In this document: positions 26,895 to 36,639 of the stretch, piece by piece
Layout of the letters: the number at the start of each line of letters is the position of its first letter
How positions within the stretch are numbered: the first letter of the stretch is position 1
DNA from: Agathobacter sp.
GTDB lineage: Bacteria; Bacillota; Clostridia; Lachnospirales; Lachnospiraceae
Length of the DNA: 51,901 bases
Direction: 5' to 3'
Assembly: GCA_022772675.1 (NCBI GenBank)
Contig: JALEZW010000054.1
Span: forward strand, 1-51,901
Translations under genes and position numbers: made by a program
Notes under the pieces: generated by a model
Seen by the model: the letters and a program-made list of their open reading frames with translations, nothing else
What the model was told of the DNA's origin: nothing
Database searches by the model: none

Positions 26895-28835
26895 CTACCT
26901 ACTACCCGTCAGTGCTTTCAGGCTCTCCTTCACCTGATTTGCAGTACTGAGAATCACATCCGATGATGCGGAAATTTCCTGGGATGCTGCAGCAAGATTC
27001 TGCGTCCGGTCATTCACACCTTCCACAATCTCTGCCATCTTCTGGGATTCCTTAAAGATTCCGGTAATGGACTCAATAATTTTCTGCTGATTCTCATTGC
27101 TTCTGGTAGCCGTCTGACTGGATTCCGTTGCGAGCTTATTGATTTCATCTGCAACAACCGCAAACCCTTTTCCTGCTTCCCCGGCACGGGCTGCCTCAAT
27201 GGATGCATTCAATGCAAGCATATTGGTCTGGGACGCAATTGAGAGAACCTCTTCATTATTAGAAGAAAGTTCGTGAATAATGGTCTCAATTTCCTTCAGG
27301 GATTCATTCAGCTTCTCACAGAAGCTGGTAACGCTCACCACATCCTCGGAAATCGCCTCTGTCTCATCTGCGTTGCTCTCATTTCCGTTCGTCATATCAT
27401 CCAACGAATGATAGAGACCCTCAAACAGCTCTTCCACCTGACTGACTGTGGTTTCCGTAAGTTCCTGCTGCATGAGGATTTCCTCCTTCTCCTGCTTCAC
27501 TTCATCTGCCAGTTCCAGAGCCAGCTTCTTTTCTTCCGCTACGCTGTCCTTAATAAAGTGAATACAGTTTTCTTTCTTATTAAAGCCGTTGAAAATAGCA
27601 GTTGCCATTTCCCTACAGGTACGATAGCCACAACACTCACAGTCAATATGGCGTGACTCCTCACTGGTCTTATACATCTCGTTAAAGATCTTATTTTCCT
27701 GTTCTCTGTCAGGAATTTTATACGCGCATTCCGCAGAACGATCCGTGTATTTTCGCAGATAGTCCTCCAGATTTAATCCGGAAAACTGTCTGTTTAATCT
27801 TGCAAGTCTCTGGGCCGGAGAAAGTTTTGCAGCCCAGGCACTCCTTCTGCCCTTCTTCTTGCAGGATTCCTTTATTTTCTGAACCGCATACATTGCCGTA
27901 TCTGTCTCTGCAATTTCTCCCTCAACCCCGGTTCCGTACAGACATCCCGCCTCACAGTTTAAGGCATCCACAAAGAGCTCTTTATTTTTCCCTGCAGAAA
28001 TATCTTTTTTATGCTTCTCCAGATACTCATAAACCCGCTTTTCCCCCTCTATCTGGCGAACATAAACATCCTCACCCAAAAACCAGTAGACATTCTCCTT
28101 TAATCCGCCGGGCATTGGATAAACAGAACCCAGCCCGTATTCAATTTCATCCTCTGCAAAATCTCCTTTGATTCCATGACTTCTGACATATTTCATGAGA
28201 TGGTCGAAGGTTACATTATAGGAAACATAGCCGCCGTTATTGGGGTCATCGATCTCATTTTTTTTGGCAATGCATGGACTGATAAAGGCCAGCTTATCCG
28301 TAATTCCCAGTTCCTTTCTGGTATAAATTGCCGCACACATAAGGGGGCTCTGCACCGGAAACAGCTTCGGCAGAAGCTCCGGAATATAGCGTTCGATATA
28401 CCCCACTATAGCCGGACACGGCTGGGAAATACCACCGGTAAAATTGTATTTCTGTACATAATTAAGGTAGCCCCAGGTCGTAATGTCTGCTCCAAAGGAA
28501 ACACTGATAATATGGTTTACTCCAAGCTTTTTCAAACCGCCCAGCACTTTCCCGTATTCATCCGGATAATTCGCCTTAAATGCCGGCGCAACCAGCAGGG
28601 ATATTTTTTCTCCTCTCGCCAGATCCGAAAAAAACCTGTCCGTATCATCGTTGAATTTTCTTGCGTCATGCTCACAGGCATCAATACAGGCTCCACAGGC
28701 AACGCACTTTACCGGGTCTACGTCAATTTTTGCAATTCCATTCTCTTCGCCGGCAATGCAGGCACCGATACAATTGCAGGCGCGAATGCACTTATTACAG
28801 CCGATACAGTTATCATTTGCATATACCAGTTGCAT
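26895..28835 (-). CDS. [FeFe]-hydrogenase-like H-cluster protein fused to a chemoreceptor signalling domain
   Basis: The 646-residue protein has two N-terminal [4Fe-4S] ferredoxin motifs (Cys10/13/16/20 and Cys44/47/50/54), an [FeFe]-hydrogenase large domain with likely H-cluster ligands Cys140, Cys188, Cys294 and Cys298 (ECGAGC-like CEAGC), a further Fe-S domain ([12 protein letters not shown]...ENCIHF) and a C-terminal methyl-accepting signalling hairpin ([20 protein letters not shown]). There is no membrane segment. Pro139 stands where catalytic enzymes have the proton-relay Cys of TSCCP. This fits the sensory group C hydrogenases, of which a chemotaxis-linked subgroup is described. Probable role: redox or H2 sensing fed to CheA/CheW (inference). 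Confidence 0.88.
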   Translation of the reverse strand: MQLVYANDNCIGCNKCIRACNCIGACIAGEENGIAKIDVDPVKCVACGACIDACEHDARKFNDDTDRFFSDLARGEKISLLVAPAFKANYPDEYGKVLGGLKKLGVNHIISVSFGADITTWGYLNYVQKYNFTGGISQPCPAIVGYIERYIPELLPKLFPVQSPLMCAAIYTRKELGITDKLAFISPCIAKKNEIDDPNNGGYVSYNVTFDHLMKYVRSHGIKGDFAEDEIEYGLGSVYPMPGGLKENVYWFLGEDVYVRQIEGEKRVYEYLEKHKKDISAGKNKELFVDALNCEAGCLYGTGVEGEIAETDTAMYAVQKIKESCKKKGRRSAWAAKLSPAQRLARLNRQFSGLNLEDYLRKYTDRSAECAYKIPDREQENKIFNEMYKTSEESRHIDCECCGYRTCREMATAIFNGFNKKENCIHFIKDSVAEEKKLALELADEVKQEKEEILMQQELTETTVSQVEELFEGLYHSLDDMTNGNESNADETEAISEDVVSVTSFCEKLNESLKEIETIIHELSSNNEEVLSIASQTNMLALNASIEAARAGEAGKGFAVVADEINKLATESSQTATRSNENQQKIIESITGIFKESQKMAEIVEGVNDRTQNLAAASQEISASSDVILSTANQVKESLKALTGSR

Positions 28836-29011
28836 ATCTAAAATTCCTTCCTAATCTTTTATTGTGACGTTATTTCTCGTCATTATGCCCATAATCTGTT
28901 GTTTATTTTATCACATTTGTCTCATTTGCACAATATTTTCTCCACTTTTTAGTCTTTTTTCGCTTTCTATATGCATATCGTACAGTAATTTTATTCATAT
29001 ATAAGTTACTT

Positions 29012-29040
29012 TTGACAAACATGCACTCATGTAGTATTAT
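29012..29040 (+). promoter_or_regulatory. Promoter of the membrane chemoreceptor gene
   Basis: TTGACA (29012-29017) and TATTAT (29035-29040) with a 17-base spacer, in the 307-base divergent gap between the hydrogenase-sensor and chemoreceptor genes. About 100 bases of leader follow. No hairpin or operator stands out in the rest of the gap. Confidence 0.8.
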
Positions 29041-29142
29041 TAAAAATAAGCTTTATGTATACGTTATAAAAAGGGGGACAGTACAAAAACGCTTAATAAA
29101 AACAGTTAAATAAAAACAGAAAAACTAGGGAGGACGTTTATT

Positions 29143-30609
29143 ATGACAGAAAAACAGTATAAGAAAGCAAGTAAAGTTGTATTTATCTCCATTGCAATTA
29201 TTTTCGGCTATATTGCTGTAACATTAATTGCATGGCACTTTTCCTACGCAAATACCAGCAACTGGAAAATGATGTTGCAGCTGGTTACTGCACTCCTTGT
29301 AATCGTAGTATCTGCAGTTGCACATTTTGCAATGAGCGGCACCAAACGCGGGGCTCATATTATGGTAATCAGCATGGCCGCAGGCTATTTTATTATATCC
29401 ATGGTTAATTCCACATCCGGTACCTATGCCTATGCACTTCCACTTCTGGTTGCAACATTGGCATATCTGGACTTTAAGTTAACGCTATTCGTCAATATCA
29501 GCGTACTGGCTGCAAATATCATACGTCTCATCATTAACTATGACCCGGCAGACCAGGATACACTGGGGGCTAATGTGCTGGCACTTTTTGTAATCGTCTT
29601 AGTTGATTACACTTCCATAGCTGTTACGAGCCTTCTTCGTTCTTTCATCAAGGAAAATCTCGGTGAGCTGAAATCCGCTGCAGAACTTCAGGGAGAAAGT
29701 AATAAAAAGATTACCTTAGTGGCAGAGAATGTGATGAACCATTTCGATGATGCCATGGGTATGCTGGACAATCTGGAAAACAGCATCGAGGTCAGCCATT
29801 CTTCCATGAAAGATATTGCAGAAAGTACCGAGAGTACCGCTGAGGCAATTCAGAAACAGGCCATCATGTGCTCGGATATTCAGGAACATACGGATGCTGC
29901 CGAAAATGACATCCATGAAATGATCGAAGCTTCCCAGCGCACTGATGCCACTGTAAAAGAAGGAGCCGATGTAGTCAAGGAGCTTCGCACCCAGGCACAA
30001 AGTGTAGAAGAGGCAAGTAATTTTACCGTTGATGTCATAAGAAGCCTCACCGAAAAGGTCGACGAGGTGCAGAACTTCGTTGGGTCCATCATCAGCATTT
30101 CCAACCAGACCAACCTGCTGGCATTAAATGCTTCTATCGAGGCCGCCCGCGCCGGTGAGGCAGGGAAAGGATTCGCTGTTGTTGCGGAGGAAATCCGCCA
30201 GCTCTCTGAGCAGACAAAGGATGCTTCCACCAATATTACAGAAATCATCAACAAGCTGAATGAAGATACCCAGCGTGCAAATGAGAGTATTGAAAATTCA
30301 GTGGCTTCTGTAGAAAAGCAGACAGAGCTCATTGAAAGCACCATGGAGAAATTTGGAAGAGTCGGCGATGAGGTTACTGCTCTTACCAGAAATATCAACG
30401 AGGCAGAGGAAAGTATTCAGAAGATTCTGGATGCAACCGGTGTAATCTCCGATAATATCACACATCTTTCTGCAACCGGTGAAGAAGTTGCCGCATCCTC
30501 CACCGAGGGGCTTCGCATGGCAGATTCCACAGTGGAGGATATGAAGAACTGCCGGGAGATTCTGTCATCCATCTATGAACTGGCAAAGGATCTTCATGAA
30601 ACCGCATAG
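29143..30609 (+). CDS. Membrane chemoreceptor-type protein without HAMP or extracellular domain
   Basis: The 488-residue protein has about six hydrophobic helices in residues 12-180 with short loops, then a cytoplasmic coiled-coil with the conserved MCP hairpin ([30 protein letters not shown], about residues 315-345). No HAMP and no periplasmic sensor domain, so any signal must be sensed within the membrane or internally. GGGAGGACG precedes the ATG. It is divergently transcribed from the hydrogenase-chemoreceptor fusion, suggesting a shared chemotaxis or redox-taxis array. No other che genes in the window. Confidence 0.88.
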   Translation: MTEKQYKKASKVVFISIAIIFGYIAVTLIAWHFSYANTSNWKMMLQLVTALLVIVVSAVAHFAMSGTKRGAHIMVISMAAGYFIISMVNSTSGTYAYALPLLVATLAYLDFKLTLFVNISVLAANIIRLIINYDPADQDTLGANVLALFVIVLVDYTSIAVTSLLRSFIKENLGELKSAAELQGESNKKITLVAENVMNHFDDAMGMLDNLENSIEVSHSSMKDIAESTESTAEAIQKQAIMCSDIQEHTDAAENDIHEMIEASQRTDATVKEGADVVKELRTQAQSVEEASNFTVDVIRSLTEKVDEVQNFVGSIISISNQTNLLALNASIEAARAGEAGKGFAVVAEEIRQLSEQTKDASTNITEIINKLNEDTQRANESIENSVASVEKQTELIESTMEKFGRVGDEVTALTRNINEAEESIQKILDATGVISDNITHLSATGEEVAASSTEGLRMADSTVEDMKNCREILSSIYELAKDLHETA

Positions 30610-30647
30610 TGGAAATCCTGATTACACTATTTCTTTATAATCAATTC

Positions 30648-30691
30648 AAGCCTGTCATTGCTTTAAAATTCAACAATGACAGGCTTTTTTA
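30648..30691 (+). terminator. Terminator after the chemoreceptor gene
   Basis: Stem AAGCCTGTCATTG / CAATGACAGGCTT with a 13-base loop and a run of T. Confidence 0.92.
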
Positions 30692-30756
30692 TTCCCCGGT
30701 AACCCTTTTTTGAATAGATCAGTTACCTGTACAGTTCCATTTTCCCTATACCTTGA

Positions 30757-31872
30757 CTATCTTTTCTCCCATGTCATATCAAAATGCTTAGCCTTCGCAT
30801 AGGCAAGTAATTCCTCATTTTCCCGTTCCAGACTGCCAAATTCCTGCCTGCAGCAAATGACCTGTCTGCAGGAATCCATCCGTTTTTTCGCCTTCTGCAG
30901 CATGGGCTTTGGAATCGGTTCAAAAGCCGGTACCGATAGTACCTCCGCCGCCAGTGCCTGGGCTATGGGGTAATCCCTGTCATTTTCAAACAAAATACCG
31001 GCTGCAAAGGGAATCCCCTTTCTCTGCAGTCTGCGAAACACATTTTTCCCGCTTCCATTTCCGGCAATTACAAATATTTCCGGTTCTCCCTTTACCCCCT
31101 GCAATTCCATGCTTCCGGTCTTTTCATCAAAGCTTCCCGTCTCTATTTGAAACAGTGTCTGTATGTATCCCGGTGTAAAAATTTCCTCCGGCTCTCCGAA
31201 ACGGTCTATATATTTTCCTCCAACACATAGAATATAATCCGATACCTTTTCCGCCAGCTCCAGCTCATGAAGGGACATAATCACCGTCAGCTTTTTCTTA
31301 TTCCGAAGCTCCTGTAAAACTGATAAAAACTCCAATTTATACTTTACATCCAGATAGGATGTGGGCTCATCCAAAATAATGATTTCCGGCTCCTGGCAGA
31401 TTGCCCTGGCAAGCATCACCCGCTGTCTCTGTCCATCACTGATTTTTGTGAAATCACAGTCTTTGATATCGTTAATGTGAACCAGCTCCATTGCCTCCCG
31501 GACTGCCTCATAATCTTCCCCGGAAAGAATCCCGAAATACCCGGTGTAGGGATATCTTCCGGTGGCTACCACATCCTCACAGGTCATCATTTCCGACTGC
31601 AGCCTTTCCGTAAAAACAACCGCCATTTTCTGTGACAGCTCCTTACCGGACAGCTCCCCGGTATTTTTTTCATCAATATATACCACGCCTTCCATTGGCT
31701 TAAGCTGCTTTGCAATACTTTTTAAAATGGTGGATTTTCCTGCACCGTTTGGACCGATCAGTGTCAGAATTTCCCCCTTGTTCAGACCGATTGTGATATC
31801 TTCAATCAGTGGGGCATTCCGGTATCCTACACTTAGTTTTTCAGTTCTAAAATAGTAATCCATTTTTCTCAT
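30757..31872 (-). CDS. ABC importer ATPase (FecE/BtuD-like) with C-terminal extension
   Basis: Residues 1-255 are a FecE/BtuD-type ATPase: Walker A GPNGAGKST, signature SDGQRQRVMLAR, Walker B IIILDEPTSYLD. About 110 further residues (VKGEPEIFVIAGNGSGKNVF...RRLQRKGIPFAAGILFEND) form an extension seen in some clostridial members and absent in E. coli BtuD; its role is unknown. The start overlaps the permease stop by four bases. It energises import of the ligand captured by the lipoprotein encoded upstream, in a unit controlled by a cobalamin riboswitch, so a corrinoid or related tetrapyrrole/metal ligand is likely. Confidence 0.9.
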   Translation of the reverse strand: MRKMDYYFRTEKLSVGYRNAPLIEDITIGLNKGEILTLIGPNGAGKSTILKSIAKQLKPMEGVVYIDEKNTGELSGKELSQKMAVVFTERLQSEMMTCEDVVATGRYPYTGYFGILSGEDYEAVREAMELVHINDIKDCDFTKISDGQRQRVMLARAICQEPEIIILDEPTSYLDVKYKLEFLSVLQELRNKKKLTVIMSLHELELAEKVSDYILCVGGKYIDRFGEPEEIFTPGYIQTLFQIETGSFDEKTGSMELQGVKGEPEIFVIAGNGSGKNVFRRLQRKGIPFAAGILFENDRDYPIAQALAAEVLSVPAFEPIPKPMLQKAKKRMDSCRQVICCRQEFGSLERENEELLAYAKAKHFDMTWEKR

Positions 31873-32912
31873 CTGTTTTCCGCCCGATTTTCCTTTCGCC
31901 GGTTAATCATCACTGCCAGAACTACCGGTGCACCAAATACTGCTGTCACCGTACTGATACTCAGCTCTGTGGGAGCAAAAAGCGTTCTTGCGATCAGGTC
32001 ACAGAGAAGGCAGAACAAACTTCCCCCCAGAAAGCATGCCGGTATCATCCAGACAGGTTTTGCAGTCCCCATCAGCTTTTTTACCAGATGGGGCGTTGCA
32101 ATCCCTACAAAGGAAATGGGTCCCGCAAATGCCACAACACAACCGGACAAAATGCTGGATAAAATAACAAGAAAGACTCTCAACGCCCGAATGTTGACTC
32201 CCATATTTTTCCCATAGGACTCCCCCATCTGATAGGCACTAAGGGGTTTCGCTAATAAAAAAACGGCAAGAAAGGCAACAGCGGTTACCACTGCCATCAC
32301 CTGCACGTTTTCCCACGTCATACCGGAGAAACTGCCCTGGGACCAGTTGTGGAGATTCACAATTTCCGCATCATTGGCAAAAGTGACCACAAGCTCTGTA
32401 ATTGCAGAACAGATATAACCAATCATAACACCACTGACAACCAGCATTGACATGCCCCTCACCCGGCGTGACATGAGAAGTACAAAACCCATGGACATCA
32501 TTGCCCCGGCAAAGGCCGCAAGAATCAGTGCCCCGGAAGATACCCGGACAGCCTGTTCCAGCAAAAACACCATAACAAGGGCCACCGCCATTTTTGCCCC
32601 GGAGGATATTCCAAGTACAAAGGGTCCTGCAATGGGATTATGGAAAAAGGTCTGCAAAAGGTAACCTGCCAGTGCCAGTGCGCCGCCCAGAATCAACGCT
32701 GCTGTCGCCCGTGGAAACCGGATATCCCATAGAATCCGCCTGATGGAGGCCTCACTGTTTTCTCTGAGCAATGCTTTTCCAATCTGGGAAAAGCTGATAT
32801 TCACACTGCCGATACAGATATTTAACACATAAACAGCTGCCACCCCTGCTATCAGAAAAATGCAGGAAATGATACAGCGTTTCCACCTTTTCTCCTTTGT
32901 GTCCATCATCAA
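31869..32912 (-). CDS. FecCD/BtuC-family ABC permease
   Basis: The 347-residue protein has about ten hydrophobic helices and typical FecCD landmarks: RFPRATAALILGGALALAGYLLQ, NPIAGPFVLGISSGAKMAV, and a late FAGPISFVGIATPHLVK coupling-helix region. This is the membrane pathway of type II importers for siderophores, heme and cobalamin. It lies 14 bases downstream of the substrate-binding lipoprotein and overlaps the ATPase. Substrate class inferred from the B12 riboswitch and the CbiK gene in the same operon. Confidence 0.92.
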   Translation of the reverse strand: MMMDTKEKRWKRCIISCIFLIAGVAAVYVLNICIGSVNISFSQIGKALLRENSEASIRRILWDIRFPRATAALILGGALALAGYLLQTFFHNPIAGPFVLGISSGAKMAVALVMVFLLEQAVRVSSGALILAAFAGAMMSMGFVLLMSRRVRGMSMLVVSGVMIGYICSAITELVVTFANDAEIVNLHNWSQGSFSGMTWENVQVMAVVTAVAFLAVFLLAKPLSAYQMGESYGKNMGVNIRALRVFLVILSSILSGCVVAFAGPISFVGIATPHLVKKLMGTAKPVWMIPACFLGGSLFCLLCDLIARTLFAPTELSISTVTAVFGAPVVLAVMINRRKENRAENR

Positions 32913-32926
32913 AAATCTCCATATCC

Positions 32927-34102
32927 TTACTCCAAATGAAAGAGATAACGCATCTGTTTTTCATCCCCGCCATGCAGCATCCCATATATATCCTGTATCA
33001 GATACCCCGTAGACAGGGACTGCTGGTACATATCATTGGTGGTACACCAGACATTTCCCTCTTTTACCGCCTTAAAATCAGACAGCACTCCACATTTATC
33101 CAGCAGTTCCTGTACACTTAAGATTCCACCATCAATGGAGCTGTTATAGATCAGATAATCCGCATTCTTGGCCCCATGATAAAATTCCTCCACCTGCATA
33201 TTGATGCTGGAACGATGGGTATCCGGGTCCCCCAGATTTTCAAAAATATACTGACCTCCTGCCAGCTCTATCATCTTTGGGACATAATCCATGGATTGCC
33301 GGACCTGAACCATTCCGTTTGAGGTAATAAAGAAAAAGGCGACGGTTTTCCCTGTTTTTTCATCTGCCGTAACCTGATTTAGGATTTTTTCCTGCTCACT
33401 GAAAATTTTCTCAGCCTGTTCCTCTTTTCCCAGAAGTGCTCCGAAAAACTTAATCCACTCCACGCGTCCCAGCGGATGGGACTCATAGCTGGAATATTCG
33501 ATGATAACCGGAATTTTGAAATCCGTAAGTTTTTCCACTACCTCCGGGGAATGGGTAATCATGGTATTTTCGATTGCCAGAGAACAGTTTTTAGACACCA
33601 GCATTTCGTAATCCGGTTTGCTGTATTTGCCGGCATAGACCATGTCTCCCCGTTTCATGGCAGATTTCGCCTCAGGGATATACCAGTCCTCTTCTTTGAG
33701 CCCGGAAAAGGTGATAGCATCCATTCCATCCATTGCTGCAAAATTGTCCATGACAGAGGATGCCACCAGATAGATATTTTTTACCGGACGTTGAATCACT
33801 GTGATGTCACTTCCAATATTTTCCGGAACCTTTTTCCCTTCCGGCACTACCAGAAACTTTCCCTGGTCCCTGGTGGTGGTTAAAAGGGTATAGTCCCCTT
33901 TATAATAATCCACGGCAAAATTTTCCGCAAACTTAAGCTTCATGCTTCTCTCGAAAGTCAGTCCCGGAATTTCTTTATCGGAATCCTGCTCTTTTACAGC
34001 ATTTTGCGTATTTCCCTTAAAACCGGAAGAAGAACTGCCGCAGCTGCACAGCCCCAGCAGTCCAATGAGTAACATACATAAAATAAACGTTTTCTTTTTC
34101 AT
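32927..34102 (-). CDS. Substrate-binding lipoprotein of the cobalamin-controlled importer
   Basis: The 391-residue protein has a lipoprotein signal (FILCMLLIGLLGLCSCGSSS, lipid Cys near 20) and a periplasmic-binding fold of the FecB/BtuF class, with a central long helix region (PLGRVEWIKFFGALLGKEEQAEKIF) typical of this type. In a Gram-positive it is anchored outside the membrane and hands its ligand to the FecC-like permease encoded next. Only one base separates it from the preceding lipoprotein gene. Confidence 0.88.
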   Translation of the reverse strand: MKKKTFILCMLLIGLLGLCSCGSSSSGFKGNTQNAVKEQDSDKEIPGLTFERSMKLKFAENFAVDYYKGDYTLLTTTRDQGKFLVVPEGKKVPENIGSDITVIQRPVKNIYLVASSVMDNFAAMDGMDAITFSGLKEEDWYIPEAKSAMKRGDMVYAGKYSKPDYEMLVSKNCSLAIENTMITHSPEVVEKLTDFKIPVIIEYSSYESHPLGRVEWIKFFGALLGKEEQAEKIFSEQEKILNQVTADEKTGKTVAFFFITSNGMVQVRQSMDYVPKMIELAGGQYIFENLGDPDTHRSSINMQVEEFYHGAKNADYLIYNSSIDGGILSVQELLDKCGVLSDFKAVKEGNVWCTTNDMYQQSLSTGYLIQDIYGMLHGGDEKQMRYLFHLE

Positions 34103-34103
34103 A

Positions 34104-34967
34104 TCATTCTAAATCCTTATGAAAGGTTAGAGTATAGTCAATTTCATGAGGTTTACTCATGGCAACGGTGTCTCCAACTACCGGAATCGGCCGGTCAAAA
34201 GCAGCTACCGGAATCTCAAAGACGGAATTTCCTTCTGTATTGACCGGCAGATATTTTTCTCCGTCCACCAGCATATAATCGTAATTCGGACTGCTCCAGG
34301 TTACGGTTGCCGTGGCCTTACCGTCCTTTACCGTCACCTCCGCCGGCGATTCAATCTTTGCTTTTCCGCTCCCGCCCTCAAAAGTTACCTCAACCGTATA
34401 TGTACCATCCTCCGGCATAGCCTCAGACTGTTGTCCGTCACCGGATGTGTCCCTGTCCGCCTGGGGATTGGAAACACTCACCTTATGGTCATACCATACC
34501 CCCTTAGTTCCAATCAGTGCCAGGTCAAATTCCTGATCCAGTGCCGGCACCGGAACATCGAAGCCATTGACCTCTTCCGTCATACCGTCACTGTAAGTAA
34601 CGGTATCAACAGTTGGCTGAAGGATTCTGTCCTGATCCTTTTGTGCATCCTCCGCCAGACCCGGATAGAGATTGACTATCTTCTTTGAAGCCAGAGAAAT
34701 ATGAATGGTCATTTTCCCATCTTTAACCGTCAGCTTTCCCTTTCCGTCACAGGCTTCACTTACATGAAACATGGAACTGTCTGTATTAAAATCTGCAGTA
34801 TAGACCCCATCCTCCAGTGATGCTTCTGTCTGAGATACCTTCTCTGTTTCTGAATTTTCCTCACCGGATATTCCCGGCTGCAGCGAAGTCTGCTTCTGAC
34901 TGCCGCAGGCAGCTAATGCCCCACACAGCAGGGCAGCTATCACGAGGCTGTATAATTTCTTCATCAT
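34104..34967 (-). CDS. Lipoprotein with two related beta domains, tetrapyrrole-operon partner
   Basis: I start at MMKKLYSLVIAALLCGALAAC (lipobox LAAC) because AAAGGGAG lies before this ATG. The mature protein has two similar domains, LEDGVYTADFNTDSSMFHVS (about 50-170) and MPEDGTYTVEVTFEGGSGKA (about 185-285), each with GKxTVKDGKMT/VTVKDGKATATV and a later ...VPV(P)A(L/F)D... strand. The pattern recalls NEAT-like ligand-binding folds, but I cannot confirm the family. Position between cbiK and the binding protein suggests ligand capture or relay outside the cell (inference). Confidence 0.65.
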   Translation of the reverse strand: MMKKLYSLVIAALLCGALAACGSQKQTSLQPGISGEENSETEKVSQTEASLEDGVYTADFNTDSSMFHVSEACDGKGKLTVKDGKMTIHISLASKKIVNLYPGLAEDAQKDQDRILQPTVDTVTYSDGMTEEVNGFDVPVPALDQEFDLALIGTKGVWYDHKVSVSNPQADRDTSGDGQQSEAMPEDGTYTVEVTFEGGSGKAKIESPAEVTVKDGKATATVTWSSPNYDYMLVDGEKYLPVNTEGNSVFEIPVAAFDRPIPVVGDTVAMSKPHEIDYTLTFHKDLE

Positions 34968-35011
34968 TGACACTCTCCCTTTGTCCTGATTATTCAGCAA
35001 TAAACCCTGGA

Positions 35012-36223
35012 TTACATAACCGCCTTTGTATGTGCCACATAGATTTTTCGGATATCCTCAATGGAACCAAGTCCGGAAATCTGGGTTTCAATGCTGTCAA
35101 ATTTTCCGGAGGCATAAAACTGGCTCTTCCAGGAATCCTCCTCATCTCCTGCCATATCATTGTTTGCATGGTCTCCTGCTACTACCATCAGCGGACGAAG
35201 CATCACCTTCTTATAACCGGCCTGTGCCACCTTGTCAATGACTGCGGGGCACGCAGTATCCTCCGGCTCTCCTTCTACTGTACCGATAAATACGTTGTCA
35301 TACCCCAGCTCTTTCATCTGTTCCTGCATCTGGCTGTAGGAAACCTTTGCCGTATGGGAAGTCCCATGTCCCATAAATACGAAGGCTGCTTTTTCCTTCT
35401 TTGCTGCAGCAAGGCTGTCATAACCGGCTTCCTCCACTGCCTTTGCAGTAACTGCCTTTGCAACGGATTCCTTATCAGCGTTTACAGAAGCGGCATCAGA
35501 ACCAACCTCCCCAAGAAGCGGCTCCGCAACTTTGACTGAAACAAATTTGTCTTTGCAGGCTTCCACCGCCTCCATCAGTTCATCATACTCTGCTCCATGC
35601 ATCAGGTGTGTGGGCTGAACAATCAGATTCTTCACACCGTTTTTGACAGCCCGCTCCAGTGCCTGATCCATATTATCGATACTTTCCCCATCCCGCGCTT
35701 CAATATGGTTGATGATAATCTGTGATGTAAAGGCTCTTCTTACGGACCAGTCGGGATATGCAGCTGCAATTGCATCCTCAATTCCCTTGATATCTGCCAC
35801 ACGGCTGTCATTGAAAGAGGTTCCAAAGCTTACCACAAGAATCTCATTTTCCCCGATATCATCCTGGTTACGGGGGTCATCAAGGGATGCATCTCCGGTA
35901 TTTCTTCCAAAATAATCCGGGTCTGCATTCTCTCCTTCCACCAGTTCCTTCTGGGTCTCCGTCAATGCATCCCAGGCTTCCTTCGCCTCTTTGCACTGCT
36001 GGTCTGTGTTGTCATTTCTCTCCTGTACATAGATGTCGTCAATCAATTCTGCAACATGATCTGCTGCCTTTTGGTCTGGGTTCCCCATATCCTTTTCCGT
36101 GCCGGATACTTCTGTAGAACCGGCTGCCTCCTTTTTTTTAACATCTGAGCCGGTACATCCGGTCAAAAACAGTGTGCCTGCCATTGCAGCAGAAAATAGC
36201 GTAATCAGTAACTTTCTCTTCAT
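35012..36223 (-). CDS. cbiK: Lipoprotein-anchored CbiK-type sirohydrochlorin cobaltochelatase
   Basis: The 403-residue product is longer than cytoplasmic CbiK (about 260) because it has a lipobox FLTGC (Cys23) and a helical insert (about 50-120, EAWDALTETQKELV) before the chelatase domain. The CbiK domain starts ILVVSFGTSFNDSR and keeps the metal-site residues His286 (MGHG), Glu317 (TVEG) and His352 (GDHANND). CbiK inserts Co2+ into sirohydrochlorin; exported forms are known in Desulfovibrio. Outside a Gram-positive cell, a role in metal or tetrapyrrole handling is more likely than biosynthesis. It is first in the operon, below the cobalamin riboswitch. Confidence 0.88.
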   Translation of the reverse strand: MKRKLLITLFSAAMAGTLFLTGCTGSDVKKKEAAGSTEVSGTEKDMGNPDQKAADHVAELIDDIYVQERNDNTDQQCKEAKEAWDALTETQKELVEGENADPDYFGRNTGDASLDDPRNQDDIGENEILVVSFGTSFNDSRVADIKGIEDAIAAAYPDWSVRRAFTSQIIINHIEARDGESIDNMDQALERAVKNGVKNLIVQPTHLMHGAEYDELMEAVEACKDKFVSVKVAEPLLGEVGSDAASVNADKESVAKAVTAKAVEEAGYDSLAAAKKEKAAFVFMGHGTSHTAKVSYSQMQEQMKELGYDNVFIGTVEGEPEDTACPAVIDKVAQAGYKKVMLRPLMVVAGDHANNDMAGDEEDSWKSQFYASGKFDSIETQISGLGSIEDIRKIYVAHTKAVM

Positions 36224-36271
36224 TTTTTCCTCCTTCTTTTCAAAGCCTGTTACATTTCCTATAAAGTAAAA

Positions 36272-36288
36272 CAGCCCCTACTGAGGGC
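36272..36288 (-). terminator. Possible expression-platform terminator of the cobalamin riboswitch
   Basis: Minus-strand AGCCC-TCAGTAG-GGGCT followed by GTTTTACTTT lies between the aptamer and the cbiK start. The stem is short, so this assignment is tentative. Confidence 0.45.
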
Positions 36289-36409
36289 TTCAGTAAAAGG
36301 GCGCAATTATAGTACGTAAAATAGACCTTCGTAAGGAGGCATTTCATTTCCTATATGTCGGTTTGCGACCAATTACTCGTGGCCGGCGGAACATAAATCC
36401 CGCTCCTAT

Positions 36410-36576
36410 GATGCAGGCAGGTCTCCTGACTTGCGAATCATCATGCAAAGCCGCCTTCCCGATTTCTCAGTGACATATTGGCCTGGCACTCCCCGCTTAC
36501 AGTGACGAGTTCGTACAGGATTTGCACCTGTTTCCCTATTAAATGCAGTCATTGTCTGAATCTGCATACCTGCATC
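36410..36576 (-). promoter_or_regulatory. Cobalamin riboswitch
   Basis: On the minus strand the outer stem GATGCAGG (5', 36576-36569) pairs with CCTGCATC (36417-36410). Between them occur the class hallmarks in order: GGGAAACAGGTGCAAATCC, ACTGTAAGCGG, GTCACTG, GGGAAGGCGGC and AAGTCAGGAGACCTGCCT (B12-box region). Such riboswitches repress their operon when adenosyl- or other cobalamins are plentiful, so the five genes below respond to B12 shortage. A weak TTTACA-17-TATGGT lies just upstream. Confidence 0.95.
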
Positions 36577-36639
36577 TGTTACCATAACACAAACTCAAGA
36601 GGATGTAAATAAAAAATCACTCACTTCTTAATAAACATT

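Noticed and set aside
26895..28835. Catalytic hydrogenase
   Set aside because: The MCP domain, loss of the proton-relay Cys (Pro139) and absence of electron-transfer partner subunits favour a sensor.
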